Counted from the stretch's first letter, positions 45,897-55,108 are shown. The stretch: DNA of 64,000 nt from Zhongshania sp. (GCA_018066965.1 JAGPVP010000118.1:1-64000), one strand, 5' to 3'. A program made the numbers and translations. Notes: generated from the sequence alone by a model not told the origin.

Positions 45897-47276
45897 ATGC
45901 ACATTAAGAAATATGACACCAATTATAGTCGTCGTCGTTTTATGGAAAATACGATTAAGGGTGTTGGCGCGGCCGGCGTGCTAGCCCCATTGTGGCCACT
46001 TATTGCTAATGCTGGTGATGTGAGTAAAGCCTATCCCGACGAATTGCTATCTATAGAAATGTATACCAAGGGAAAAGTTAAGCCTGGTGATGTTATTACT
46101 GCGGATAATGTTGAACACGTAAAAGAGTTGTTAGACCCCGTTGCCTATAAACACGTAAAGGAAATGGGGCGTCGGATTCATATTGTTGAGCCGGTTAAAG
46201 ATGTAAGTCGTATGTTTCCTGCCGAATATTTGGAGGCGACCTTGCGTAACCAGGGCAAGGCGGTGATTGGTAAAGACGGCAACGTATACACAAAAAGCGG
46301 CGAGCCGTGGATTGGTGGCACGCCTTTCCCTGAGCCAAAAAATGGGGTTGAAGCCCAATATAATTTGACCTTAAGTTGGGGTCGCCACGACTACTCTCAA
46401 TATGCCGTGCGCGATTGGGATATCGATTCATCCGGTGATCTGTCGTACCAGTATGACTTTGTGTGGACTGAGCTAAATACCACGGCTCGTACCGATGGTA
46501 AGGTCTGGAAAGATAAGAAAGATTTGCTACGCTATCAATCAGTGTTCTTTACCGCGCCGAACGATAGCGCGGGAACATCTTTCCTCAATATTTGGGATTA
46601 CGATCAGCGCAAGTTCCCAGAGTTGCACGGCTATATCCCAGCCTTCCGTCGTGTCCGTCAGTTCCCCACTAACCAGCGATTCGAGCCGCTAGTTCCGGGT
46701 ATTACTCTGTTCCTGTCGGACGCGTGGGCAGCGGGCGATCCGCTGCAAACTTGGGGCAATTATAAAATTGTTGGGCGTCAGCCCATGCTCGGCGCAATTG
46801 GCTCTCGAAACTTCCACGGCGGCTACCACGATAACTGGGAAAAACCTGTTCACGGCGGCCCTAAAGATCAAACCTTCTTTGATACCTACATGGAATTAGT
46901 GCCCGAGTGCATTGTGGTTGAGGCTGAGCCAACAGGTTATGCCCGAGCGCCGGTAGGTAAAAAGCGGGTTTGGATCGATGCGCGGAACCAAATGTACGTC
47001 GCCTATGTGGTTTATGATCGCCGTGGTGAAATGTGGAAATCCTTTGAACCGCATTACGCCATGCAAGACAACGACAAGATGACCCGTAATGACGGCGATC
47101 ATCCCGCGTGGTCTTGGTCGAGTGTACATAGTCATGACATTCAATCAAATCGAATGAGCCGATTTGTGCAAGCCAAGTCTGTCACCGGTGGCTACCAAAG
47201 TGGCTACGATCCCGGCGATGTCGACGTATTTAACAAGTTCCTCACTATTCAAGCCATGCAGCGTCTTGGGGGTTGA
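45897..47276 (+). CDS. DUF1329 protein 1, Tat-exported (LolB-like fold)
   Basis: The 459-residue protein begins YSRRRFMENTIKGVGAAGVLAP, a twin-arginine signal (S-R-R-x-F-M), with cleavage near residue 35. The mature part shows DUF1329 features: YPDELLSIEMYTKGKVKPGD, WIGGTPFPEPKNG, YQYDFVWTELNTTART, RKFPELHGYIPAFRRVRQFPTNQRF and AYVVYDRRGEMWKSFE. The domain resembles LolA/LolB lipid-binding proteins, so a periplasmic carrier for a hydrophobic molecule is plausible. GGAGG precedes ATG. The stop overlaps the approach to the YCF48 gene by one base of spacing. Confidence 0.85.
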   Translation: MHIKKYDTNYSRRRFMENTIKGVGAAGVLAPLWPLIANAGDVSKAYPDELLSIEMYTKGKVKPGDVITADNVEHVKELLDPVAYKHVKEMGRRIHIVEPVKDVSRMFPAEYLEATLRNQGKAVIGKDGNVYTKSGEPWIGGTPFPEPKNGVEAQYNLTLSWGRHDYSQYAVRDWDIDSSGDLSYQYDFVWTELNTTARTDGKVWKDKKDLLRYQSVFFTAPNDSAGTSFLNIWDYDQRKFPELHGYIPAFRRVRQFPTNQRFEPLVPGITLFLSDAWAAGDPLQTWGNYKIVGRQPMLGAIGSRNFHGGYHDNWEKPVHGGPKDQTFFDTYMELVPECIVVEAEPTGYARAPVGKKRVWIDARNQMYVAYVVYDRRGEMWKSFEPHYAMQDNDKMTRNDGDHPAWSWSSVHSHDIQSNRMSRFVQAKSVTGGYQSGYDPGDVDVFNKFLTIQAMQRLGG

Positions 47277-47277
47277 T

Positions 47278-48228
47278 GTGAGAACGCTAGCCAGTATGGC
47301 GAAGTACGCTGCACCCTTGCTACTTGGCACTGTAATGAGCGCTGCTAACGCAGCGCCATTGCAGAGCGAGATGGTGAATCAAGGTCACGCACATGAGGCC
47401 TTGTTTGCAATCAATGTTAGTAGCGACGGTCTGCTCGCGGTGGGTGGTGCTGGTCAGATTAGTAGCAGTAAAGACGGCAGCACATGGCAGCGCCAAAATA
47501 TTGATCTCGCCGGCCGATCGCTGTTGGCGGTGTCAGATGTGAATGGCAATGCCATTGCCGTCGGGCAGCAGGGCGTGATTGTTCGGCGGCAGGGACAGGA
47601 GTGGTTAGAGCAGGACTCGGGCACCACAGAGCGGCTATTTTCGGTTGCTCAGAACGGCAATGGTTTTGCCATCGCCGCGGGTGGTTTCGGTACTGTTTTA
47701 CGGTCGTTAGATAGCGGTAAAAGCTGGGAAGCTTTGACCATCGACTGGCAGGAGCTAATTGGTCAATCCTATGAACCCCACGTGTATAACGTCACAGTCG
47801 ACGAGCAGGGGCGAGCCTACATGGCGGGCGAATTCGGAATGATCGCCCGTTCAGAAGATCAAGGCACTACGTGGCAGGCACTAAACACTGGGGATGAATC
47901 CTTGTTTGGTTTGGCCTTCGGTGAACGCGGTCTCGCGTATGCGGTAGGGCAGAGCGGTACCATTTTGCGTAGCCAAGACGGAGGTGATAGCTGGCTAAAG
48001 ATTGATTCCGGCAGTGATGCCATTTTATTAGATGTGTCCATACGCGGTGATGATCGCGCGGTTGTAACCGGCATTCGTGAAGCACTGTCGATTGCAGCTG
48101 GAAGTGACAGTGCGACGCGACTGGATAACGTTCAGTTGCTTAACTCGTGGTATTGCGATGTGGGAGTGTACAGGGGCGAATTTTATGTGGTCGGCCAACA
48201 GGCCAATGTTTTAAAACTCTCTATATAA
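47278..48228 (+). CDS. YCF48-type beta-propeller protein, exported
   Basis: I start at GTG 47278, one base after the DUF1329 stop; it gives a signal peptide VRTLASMAKYAAPLLLGTVMSAANA. The 316-residue protein has four Asp-box type repeats (SKDGSTW, SLDSGKSW, SEDQGTTW, SQDGGDSW), each at the start of a beta-propeller blade, as in YCF48/Hcf136 and sortilin-like proteins. In bacterial lipid- or hydrocarbon-degradation loci such proteins accompany MMPL and DUF1302/1329 genes, probably as a periplasmic scaffold (inference). A longer in-frame ORF (from 47164) lies within the DUF1329 gene. Confidence 0.8.
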   Translation: MRTLASMAKYAAPLLLGTVMSAANAAPLQSEMVNQGHAHEALFAINVSSDGLLAVGGAGQISSSKDGSTWQRQNIDLAGRSLLAVSDVNGNAIAVGQQGVIVRRQGQEWLEQDSGTTERLFSVAQNGNGFAIAAGGFGTVLRSLDSGKSWEALTIDWQELIGQSYEPHVYNVTVDEQGRAYMAGEFGMIARSEDQGTTWQALNTGDESLFGLAFGERGLAYAVGQSGTILRSQDGGDSWLKIDSGSDAILLDVSIRGDDRAVVTGIREALSIAAGSDSATRLDNVQLLNSWYCDVGVYRGEFYVVGQQANVLKLSI

Positions 48229-48253
48229 AAATATTTTTTGGAGATTATCGTGT

Positions 48254-50161
48254 ATGAAAAATAATAATCAGCTGGCGACGGCTATCTCCCTGATCTCGCT
48301 TGGCTTAAGTAGTGCGGCCTGGTCGGCAAATGGAGAACTATTTGGAATTGATTACAGTTCTAGTGGTTTTATTCGTGTGGAGGCGGCGGCAAAAACCGTT
48401 AGCGAAGAGAACCCATTTAATCAGCGTGGCAATGTATTTAATGGCGTAGAAGTAGACCGTAATGGGGGCTTGAATGTCGGTACGCTGCTCGGTTTAAATT
48501 TGCCATTTTCTGTTGGTTTGCCTATTACTGACAGCGCGACGCGCAACGGAGAACAAGCAAATAACGACTTTAACTTTACCCAAGTGAGGTTGGAGAATAC
48601 CTTGCAACTGCGGTTTAGTGATAACTGGTCTGCGACAGCAAAAATACGCGGTATTTTTGACGCAGCGCAATACGACGAGTTTGACCCCGATAGCGTAAAT
48701 AGTAATGCGGCGGGCTATTTATATGGTGAGCCAAATTATTTTGAGTACGACGATTATGAAACCGGTGGCGAGCAAAATCGTTTAGAGGTAGCTGGCGAAA
48801 ACTATATGGTCGATTTTCCATCACTGTATGTTGATTACCAGAATGGGCCAATCTTGGTTCGCGCCGGTAATCAGCAAATAGCGTGGGGTCAGGCCTTGTT
48901 TTTTCGGGTAATGGACGTTGCTAATGGCTTGGATTTACGCCGACATTTAATTTTAGATTTCGCATCGGAAGAATATGCTGATGAGCGCATATCGTCCCCC
49001 GCGATTCGGGTTTCTTATCAGTTAAACCCCAGCTGGGAATTGGATATGTTTGCACAGGCATTCCAGCCAACCATTTACGCAAATCCCAATACGCCCTATA
49101 ACGTTATTCCCAGCCAATTCACGGTCCATGATCGTTATAGTGATGTGAATGAGAAGATTAACAGTGGCTTTCGTTTAAAGGGCAATATTGGTGATTTTGG
49201 CTTGCAGTTTATGTACACCAATCGCTACAACCCGGACGGCGTTATTCGCTGGACCGCATCTAACGTAAATCGTGACGCGCCGGGGATCCCTGGCAGTGGT
49301 TTAATTTTATCTCAAACGCCACTTGAAATTGATCCGACTGGCGTGTGGAGCGCAGAGGAATGGTTTACCTATGCTGGTATGGCGCGGTTAGATGGCGCTG
49401 AAGGTCTGAATAAACTGATTACAGATTTCCCTGCTTCGCAGTTGCTACTGGCGAGACCGGTAAATGGTATTGATGCCGCGAAAGAAGAGCTCGACTTGTT
49501 CTTTATTCTCACTGGTGGCGCGGGTAGCGTAATCACCGGCAATGGTATGGGTGGTTTGCGTGGCCACATTGAGCGTGAGTATAAGCGCGAAGACATATTT
49601 GCCACCGGTTTTAGCTATATTTTCAGCGGCGAACCGGGAAGTTGGCTCGACCAGTTGATTCTTAATTTCGAAGTATCATTTACTCCTGATCGTACTTTTA
49701 CATCACCAGATCTTGGTCAGGATTATCTGGTTGAAGATGAATTTATCTCGGCATTGGTTTTAGAAAAATACCAGCGTTTTAGTCGCAGTTTTCCAGCAAC
49801 TTACTTTGTCTTCCAGTGGATGCATCGCACCGAAAGCGATTTGTTCGGTCGACATTTAAGCGGCATGGGTGGAACAATCAATAATGCGCCCACGGGTGTC
49901 GATGCTTGGGATGGTTTGGTGCTGGCTCTACAACAACCTTTCCCGGGCTTGGTGTGGCGCGCTGACCTTTCGGTTCTATATGACACACGTGGCGGTGTTT
50001 TTGTGCAGCCAGCACTCAAGTGGAAGCCTAGCGGTAATTGGAATATTGAAGCCTTTTACACTTATATCGATGACGATATTAGCTCAAACGCCAATGAAAA
50101 TATTATGCAGACCTTTGATTGGGCTGAAGAGTTTGGCTTGCGGGTAGCGTATCAGTTTTAA
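48254..50161 (+). CDS. DUF1302 outer-membrane protein
   Basis: The 635-residue protein has a signal peptide (MKNNNQLATAISLISLGLSSAAWSA) and a predominantly beta structure with an aromatic C-terminus (EEFGLRVAYQF) as in outer-membrane barrels. Features such as LYVDYQNGPILVRAGNQQIAWGQALFFRVMDVANGLDLR are typical of DUF1302. The family is found in gene groups for aromatic, steroid or alkane breakdown, with a suggested role as outer-membrane channel for hydrophobic substrates. It follows the YCF48 gene by 25 bp. Two hairpins follow. Confidence 0.87.
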   Translation: MKNNNQLATAISLISLGLSSAAWSANGELFGIDYSSSGFIRVEAAAKTVSEENPFNQRGNVFNGVEVDRNGGLNVGTLLGLNLPFSVGLPITDSATRNGEQANNDFNFTQVRLENTLQLRFSDNWSATAKIRGIFDAAQYDEFDPDSVNSNAAGYLYGEPNYFEYDDYETGGEQNRLEVAGENYMVDFPSLYVDYQNGPILVRAGNQQIAWGQALFFRVMDVANGLDLRRHLILDFASEEYADERISSPAIRVSYQLNPSWELDMFAQAFQPTIYANPNTPYNVIPSQFTVHDRYSDVNEKINSGFRLKGNIGDFGLQFMYTNRYNPDGVIRWTASNVNRDAPGIPGSGLILSQTPLEIDPTGVWSAEEWFTYAGMARLDGAEGLNKLITDFPASQLLLARPVNGIDAAKEELDLFFILTGGAGSVITGNGMGGLRGHIEREYKREDIFATGFSYIFSGEPGSWLDQLILNFEVSFTPDRTFTSPDLGQDYLVEDEFISALVLEKYQRFSRSFPATYFVFQWMHRTESDLFGRHLSGMGGTINNAPTGVDAWDGLVLALQQPFPGLVWRADLSVLYDTRGGVFVQPALKWKPSGNWNIEAFYTYIDDDISSNANENIMQTFDWAEEFGLRVAYQF

Positions 50162-50172
50162 CAACCCACCCT

Positions 50173-50191
50173 GCCGAGGCCGCGTGCCTCG
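50173..50191 (+). terminator. First hairpin after DUF1302
   Basis: CCGAGGC and GCCTCGG pair perfectly around CGCGT, about 12 bp after the DUF1302 stop. No T-run follows. It is a plausible mRNA-stabilising or pausing hairpin. Confidence 0.5.
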
Positions 50192-50220
50192 GGTCTTGTC
50201 CATGTAATAACGGGACCTTT

Positions 50221-50246
50221 CCGGCGGGTAACTCCGCCGGCTTTTT
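50221..50246 (+). terminator. Intrinsic terminator directly before DUF1329 protein 2
   Basis: CCGGCGG and CCGCCGG pair around GTAACT and are followed by CTTTTT. This is the canonical intrinsic terminator form. It ends only about 18 bp before the likely start of the second DUF1329 gene (ATG 50264), so it lies in the mRNA leader of that gene. Confidence 0.8.
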
Positions 50247-50263
50247 CGTCAATGGGGCACGTG

Positions 50264-51640
50264 ATGGTATTTCATATAAAACGATTTGATCGCAATTACG
50301 CCCGCCGTCAATTTTTAAAGAAAACGGCAGGCTTGGCTGTCGGTGGTTTACTGATGCCAGTATGGAAGGCCATGGCGAATAATGGCGATTTCGCACCCGC
50401 CTATCCCGACGAATTACTGTCGATAGATGAATACACTAAAGGTAAATTAAAAGCGGGTGATTATATCGACGCAAGTAATGTCGATATTGTTAAAGATCTA
50501 CTTGAACCCGTTAAATATTATCAGATTAAAGAAATGGGGCGCCGTTTACGGCTGCGGGAAACCACCCGCGACATCATGAAGTTAAGCCCCTGGGAATATC
50601 TTGAAGCCAGCTTTAAAAATCGCGGGCAGGCCAAATTTGATGACAAGGGTAATGTTGTCACGCTGGATGGCCAGCCGTGGATCGGCGGTATGCCCTTTCC
50701 CGATGCAAAAAACGGCCTGGAATTGTTTGCGGGCTTGACCATGAGCTGGGGGCGTCACGACGCTTCTTTTTATGCCATTCGCGAATACGATTTAAGTCGT
50801 GAAGGAAAAATAAACTACCAGTATGAAAATGGTTGGGCTGAGTACGCGCCGACTGGGCGACTGGTCTTGCCAGGTGTTTATTGGAAGGGCCATGAAGATA
50901 AGTTGCGTTACCAGAGTGTCTTTTTTTCCGAACCGGATAGTGTGCGGGGCACATCGTATCTGAATATCTGGCATTACGATCAGAATAAATTCCCTGAGTT
51001 ATATGGCTATATTCCTGACTTCAAGCGTATTCGACGCTTTCCTACTGACCAGCGCTTCGAGCCCCTGGTACCTGGCTCAAGTTTGTACTTGTCCGATGCC
51101 TGGTACGCCGGCGACCCACTCCACACCTGGGGTAATTACAAGATTGTCTCCCGTGGTCCTATGTTGGCTGGTGTGAGCGGTGGCTGGAATTCGGCCAGCG
51201 AAAGCTGGGCGCACACAACCCACGGTGGCCCAAAAGGTGAGACCTTTTGGGATACCGATGTCGAGTTAGTGCCAGAGGCCATAGCGGTAGACGCCGAGCC
51301 GACCGGTTTTCCACGCGCCCCGGTGGGTAAGAAACGGGTGTGGTTTGACGCGAGAACACAGTTGCCGCTCGGCATGGTGTCCTTTGATCGGCGAGGGGAA
51401 ATATTCCGCTCTTTTGATGGCGCTTACGGGCTCTATGAAGATGGCGACAAGCGGGTGATGGACGGTAAGCATCCGTATTGGTCGTGGGGCCATGTGCATG
51501 CCTTCGACGTTCAAACAGGGCAGATGACTCGACTCGAACAGATGGCCAGCATGAGCGGTGGCCACAAAATGATGGTGAACTCCCAGGATATTTACGATCG
51601 CTATTTAACGAATGGCGCACTGAGACGATTAGGTAATTAA
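50264..51640 (+). CDS. DUF1329 protein 2, Tat-exported
   Basis: The 458-residue paralogue of the 45897–47276 product: MVFHIKRFDRNYARRQFLKK with a twin-arginine motif ARRQFLK and a signal peptide to about residue 32 (AVGGLLMPVWKAMA), then YPDELLSIDEYTKGKLKAGD, WIGGMPFPDAKNG and RKRVWFDARTQLPLG-type segments. The two proteins keep the same order of motifs and share long identical stretches (for example RFPTDQRFEPLVPG). It probably carries a related lipid or works with a second partner. Start at 50264 fits the paralogue better than ATG 50252. Confidence 0.85.
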   Translation: MVFHIKRFDRNYARRQFLKKTAGLAVGGLLMPVWKAMANNGDFAPAYPDELLSIDEYTKGKLKAGDYIDASNVDIVKDLLEPVKYYQIKEMGRRLRLRETTRDIMKLSPWEYLEASFKNRGQAKFDDKGNVVTLDGQPWIGGMPFPDAKNGLELFAGLTMSWGRHDASFYAIREYDLSREGKINYQYENGWAEYAPTGRLVLPGVYWKGHEDKLRYQSVFFSEPDSVRGTSYLNIWHYDQNKFPELYGYIPDFKRIRRFPTDQRFEPLVPGSSLYLSDAWYAGDPLHTWGNYKIVSRGPMLAGVSGGWNSASESWAHTTHGGPKGETFWDTDVELVPEAIAVDAEPTGFPRAPVGKKRVWFDARTQLPLGMVSFDRRGEIFRSFDGAYGLYEDGDKRVMDGKHPYWSWGHVHAFDVQTGQMTRLEQMASMSGGHKMMVNSQDIYDRYLTNGALRRLGN

Positions 51641-51663
51641 TAGTTTATTGTGAGGCAAATCCT

Positions 51664-52656
51664 ATGACACAAACATACAAAGCATTAGTTGGCACTCGCC
51701 AGGATGGCAAGCTATCAGTGGGCTTTGCCCAGCTCGATGCGGCAGACATTGGTGATGGCGATGTGGAAATCGCAGTTGAATATTCTACATTGAATTACAA
51801 AGATGGCCTGGCGATAAGTGATGCCATCCCCATTGTGCAACAAGAGCGCCTGATCTTAGGTATTGATATGGCGGGCACCGTTGTAAGCTCTGACAGTTCC
51901 CGCTTTGCCGTCGGTGATAGGGTGGTGATGAACGGCTACGGTGCGTCCGAAACCCACAATGGTGGCTATACCGAGCGGCTGCGTACCAATGCGGATTACT
52001 TAGTAAAGCTACCCGACGGCATAACAACTCGTCAGGCGATGGCGATTGGCACCGCCGGCTACACCGCCATGCTCTCGGTTATGCGTTTAGAAAAATTAGG
52101 CGTTGTGCCTGAGTCAGGCGTCGTCTTGGTAACGGGTGCATCGGGTGGTGTAGGGACGGTCGCTATTTCATTGCTCTCTGCGCTCGGCTACAGAGTGACG
52201 GCGTCTACCGGCCGAATGGAAGAGGCCGATTTTCTAAAGAGTCTGGGTGCCAATGATGTGATCAATCGTGCAGAGCTGTCCGAACCTGGTGAAATGATGC
52301 AAGCGCCACGCTGGGCGGCTGCAGTGGACTCGTGCGGTAGCCATACCCTGGCAAACGTCATCGCCCAGCTGCATTACAGCGGCGTTGTGACTGCCTGTGG
52401 TTTGGCGCAGGGCTTAGACCTACCAAGTAATATGATGCCATTTGCATTGCGCAATGTAACGCTGCTGGGTGTGGATTCGGTTCACGCGCCTATGAGCTTG
52501 CGCGAAGAGGCGTGGCGGAGGTTGGCTAAGGATTTGGATATGGCGAAATTGGAAGCCTTAACGATCAATATTCCCTTTGATGATATACCGAGTGCCGCAG
52601 GGAAAATTTTGCAAGGCCAAATTCGCGGTCGCGCGGTAGTCGAGATCGCGAAATAA
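51664..52656 (+). CDS. Medium-chain oxidoreductase, YhdH/AcuI type (acryloyl-CoA reductase-like)
   Basis: The 330-residue protein has the MDR pattern of the YhdH/AcuI subfamily: EYSTLNYKDGLAISDAIPIVQQERLILGIDMAGTV near residues 38–72, the cofactor site VLVTGASGGVGTVAISLLSALGYRV (152–177) and no zinc ligands. AcuI reduces acryloyl-CoA to propionyl-CoA with NADPH; here it may reduce an enoyl-CoA or quinone intermediate of the catabolic pathway. GAGG precedes ATG. It follows the second DUF1329 gene by 23 bp. Confidence 0.82.
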   Translation: MTQTYKALVGTRQDGKLSVGFAQLDAADIGDGDVEIAVEYSTLNYKDGLAISDAIPIVQQERLILGIDMAGTVVSSDSSRFAVGDRVVMNGYGASETHNGGYTERLRTNADYLVKLPDGITTRQAMAIGTAGYTAMLSVMRLEKLGVVPESGVVLVTGASGGVGTVAISLLSALGYRVTASTGRMEEADFLKSLGANDVINRAELSEPGEMMQAPRWAAAVDSCGSHTLANVIAQLHYSGVVTACGLAQGLDLPSNMMPFALRNVTLLGVDSVHAPMSLREEAWRRLAKDLDMAKLEALTINIPFDDIPSAAGKILQGQIRGRAVVEIAK

Positions 52657-52699
52657 TATTTTTTAACTAGCTGTAAATTAGAATAATAAGGGCAATGTT

Positions 52700-53521
52700 A
52701 TGAGTAAAGAACTCGCCGTTTTTGGTTTGGAAGGTAAGGTTGCGGTGGTCACAGGCGCCGGTGCCGGGATTGGTGAAGCCTGCGCGCGCTTGTTTGCAAA
52801 AGCTGGTGCCGCTGTTGTGCTGGGTGATATCAACGTCGAGGCCTGCGAGCGCATAGCTGCCGAACTAAATGGAAAGGGCTTACAGGCAAAGGCCGTGCAC
52901 TTAGATGTGACCAGTGAGGATGATTGGGCGGCGCTAAAGCAGACTCTAGTAGCATGGAAAAATCGCTGGGATGTGTTGCTGAATAATGCCGGTATCTATA
53001 TAGGCGGTATGTTGGAAAACAATACTAGTGCGCAGGTAAGTAAAATAAATCAGATTAATATTGAGTCGGTATTTCTCGGCACTCGCGCTGCGGTCGATTG
53101 CATGAAGCCGGGTGCATGTTTTGCGAATGGCGGTTCGATTATTAATCTATCGTCGATCGCGGGTTTGATTGGTGTGCCGGGGCATAGCATCTACGGCGCA
53201 ACCAAGGGCGCGGTGCGCTCGCTTACCAAACATAGCGCCGTCGAGTTCGCCAAATTTGGCTACGGTGTGCGCGTTAATTCTCTACATCCCGGGCTTATCG
53301 AAACCGCGATGGGTGACCAGGCCTTGCAAGATTTTGTCGATATTGGTGTGGTAGCCAATGTGGACGAAGCCGCAGCGCTGCTTAAATCGGCCATGATCCC
53401 CATGGGGCGGCTTGGCAATGTGCAAGATATTGCCAATGCGGCACTGTTCCTGGCGTCGGATGCTAGCACTTATGTGACCGGAATTGAGTTGACCGTGGAC
53501 GGCGGTTTCTGCGCGGCTTAA
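52700..53521 (+). CDS. Short-chain dehydrogenase/reductase 1
   Basis: The 273-residue protein has TGAGAGIG (18–25, cofactor binding), NNAG (about 95), Ser in NLSSIAG and YGATKG (Tyr-x3-Lys) as catalytic residues. The C-terminal TGIELTVDGGFC completes the classical SDR pattern. The sequence ALKSAMIPMGRLGNVQDIANAALFLASDAS is like hydroxysteroid or hydroxyacyl dehydrogenases, but the substrate is unknown. It is 10 bp from the second SDR gene. Confidence 0.85.
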   Translation: MSKELAVFGLEGKVAVVTGAGAGIGEACARLFAKAGAAVVLGDINVEACERIAAELNGKGLQAKAVHLDVTSEDDWAALKQTLVAWKNRWDVLLNNAGIYIGGMLENNTSAQVSKINQINIESVFLGTRAAVDCMKPGACFANGGSIINLSSIAGLIGVPGHSIYGATKGAVRSLTKHSAVEFAKFGYGVRVNSLHPGLIETAMGDQALQDFVDIGVVANVDEAAALLKSAMIPMGRLGNVQDIANAALFLASDASTYVTGIELTVDGGFCAA

Positions 53522-53531
53522 GGAGAATATT

Positions 53532-54302
53532 ATGTCCTGTCAGGGAAAGGTGGCACTGGTTACTGGTGGTGGCGTGGGGATAGGTGAAGCCACCTGCCGA
53601 AGTTTGGCGGCGGCGGGTGCGATTGTTGTGGTAACGGATATTGATGAAGCGTCTGGTAGTCGTGTCGCTGAAGCCATCAATGCCGAGGGCAACTCAGCCA
53701 TATTTATGAGGCTGGATGTCTGCGATGAGCCGCAGTGGCAGGCAGTGATTGCTCAGGTCATTGAACGTTATGGTCGCTTGCAAATTTTAATTAACAATGC
53801 CGGTATAGCTAATATTTGCGGCATAGAAGATGAAACCTTGGCGGGGTGGAGAAAGACCAACACCATTAATAGTGACGCGGTGTTTATTGGTACCCGCGAA
53901 GCGATTCGCGTTATGAAAGAAACGGGTGGCAGCATCGTTAATATTTCTTCCATCGAGGGCATTGTCGGTGATCCTATGTTACCGGCTTATAATGCAAGCA
54001 AGGGCGCAGTGCGTGCGTTTACTAAGTCAGTTGCCTTGTACTGCGCAGATAAGAACTATGGCATTCGAGTTAACTCAGTACATCCCGGTTATGTGACGAC
54101 ACCACTGGTGAGCGGCGCTTTGGCGCGGTTAGCACAGAGCGACGCCGAGGCGTTTGCCCAACGCGTAGTGGCGAGCATTCCGATGGGGCGGATGGCGGAG
54201 CCAGCCGAGATAGCAAAAGGCATTGTGTTTTTAGCGTCTGACGATGCCAGTTATATGACGGGCTCTGAGTTGATTATGGATGGCGGGTACACGGCGCGTT
54301 AG
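53532..54302 (+). CDS. Short-chain dehydrogenase/reductase 2
   Basis: The 256-residue protein has TGGGVGIG (near 12–19), NNAG, NISSIEG and YNASKG, with ending TGSELIMDGGYTAR, the full classical SDR set. It is clearly related to the SDR encoded just upstream. A pair of SDRs after an acyl-CoA module suggests successive alcohol or hydroxyacyl oxidations. It is the last gene of the catabolic run. Confidence 0.85.
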   Translation: MSCQGKVALVTGGGVGIGEATCRSLAAAGAIVVVTDIDEASGSRVAEAINAEGNSAIFMRLDVCDEPQWQAVIAQVIERYGRLQILINNAGIANICGIEDETLAGWRKTNTINSDAVFIGTREAIRVMKETGGSIVNISSIEGIVGDPMLPAYNASKGAVRAFTKSVALYCADKNYGIRVNSVHPGYVTTPLVSGALARLAQSDAEAFAQRVVASIPMGRMAEPAEIAKGIVFLASDDASYMTGSELIMDGGYTAR

Positions 54303-54356
54303 CAATATATGCGGCTATTTGCTTCGAAAATAATAAAATTAAGTAAGCTTTGGTTA

Positions 54357-54650
54357 GGGGCTGTTGACGTTTCATCATTGCCTCTGTTGCGCCTGAGAAA
54401 GCGCCAATTTAGCGGGCCCCGCCGGGACGCGACGAGTGTGGTTTGGTTGCTCCAAATGAGCGAGGAGCAACAACAAGTGGCGTTTTCTCAGGCACAACCC
54501 GAGGGGCCGGGCGGCGCTCCGCTGGGGCCATTTTTCCGCCTGGCATCGTTATTCAGTCATTTATTTGGAATAACCAAACCGCACTCCTTCTGCCTCGCCA
54601 GACGAAAAAATGGCCTCCAGCAGTGGTAATGATGAAACGTCAACAGACCC
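54357..54650. mobile_element. MITE-like inverted-repeat element 2
   Basis: The outer arms CTGTTGACGTTTCATCATT (54361–54379) and its exact reverse complement (54628–54646) are 19 bp perfect; with two mismatches they extend to 26 bp. Inner segments also pair (GTGTGGTTTGGTTGCTCC with 54567-region GGAATAACCAAACCGCAC; GTTGCTCC with GGAGCAAC; GCCTGAGAAAGCGCC with GGCGTTTTCTCAGGC). No transposase is encoded. Different in sequence from the element at 31529 but of the same size class. It fills the gap before the YdcZ-like gene. Confidence 0.7.
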
Positions 54651-54661
54651 GAGGGCTTCGT

Positions 54662-55108
54662 ATGCGCGAGTATTTAATTTTTCCAATGATCGCTCTGCTG
54701 GTCGGCGCGTGTATTCCGGTTCAGGCGTCGATGAATGCGGTGCTGAGTAAGTCGTGGGGAAACGTTTTTTATCCAACATTAATTCTGTTTTCTGTTGCCT
54801 TACTTTGTATTGCTATTGTGGTGGTTGCAAAGGGCATTAGGCCCCCAGATTATTCCGCTGTTATTGGTGCGCCCCCGTACGGATATATCGCCGGCGTGAT
54901 TTTGCTTAGCAATATATTGTTGATTACCTATTTAGCGCCCCGTATGGGAATGGGCAACGCAATATTCTATGTTGTGACGGGGCAGATTGTTGCCGCAGTA
55001 TTAATCGATCACTTTGCCGTGTTTGGTGCTGTTAAGGTACAGCTATCTTGGCAGCGAATAAGCGGCATTATGCTAATGGTGCTGGGAATAGGTTTGGCAC
55101 GACATTAG
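54662..55108 (+). CDS. YdcZ-type (DMT superfamily) inner-membrane protein
   Basis: The 148-residue protein has about five membrane segments and the DUF606/YdcZ pattern: MIALLVGACIPVQASMNAVLSK at the start, YLAPRMGMGNAIFYVVTGQIVAAVLIDHF in the middle and RISGIMLMVLGIGLARH at the end. This small-transporter family is of uncertain substrate. I chose ATG 54662; an upstream extension lies inside the inverted-repeat element and is not coding. Confidence 0.8.
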   Translation: MREYLIFPMIALLVGACIPVQASMNAVLSKSWGNVFYPTLILFSVALLCIAIVVVAKGIRPPDYSAVIGAPPYGYIAGVILLSNILLITYLAPRMGMGNAIFYVVTGQIVAAVLIDHFAVFGAVKVQLSWQRISGIMLMVLGIGLARH

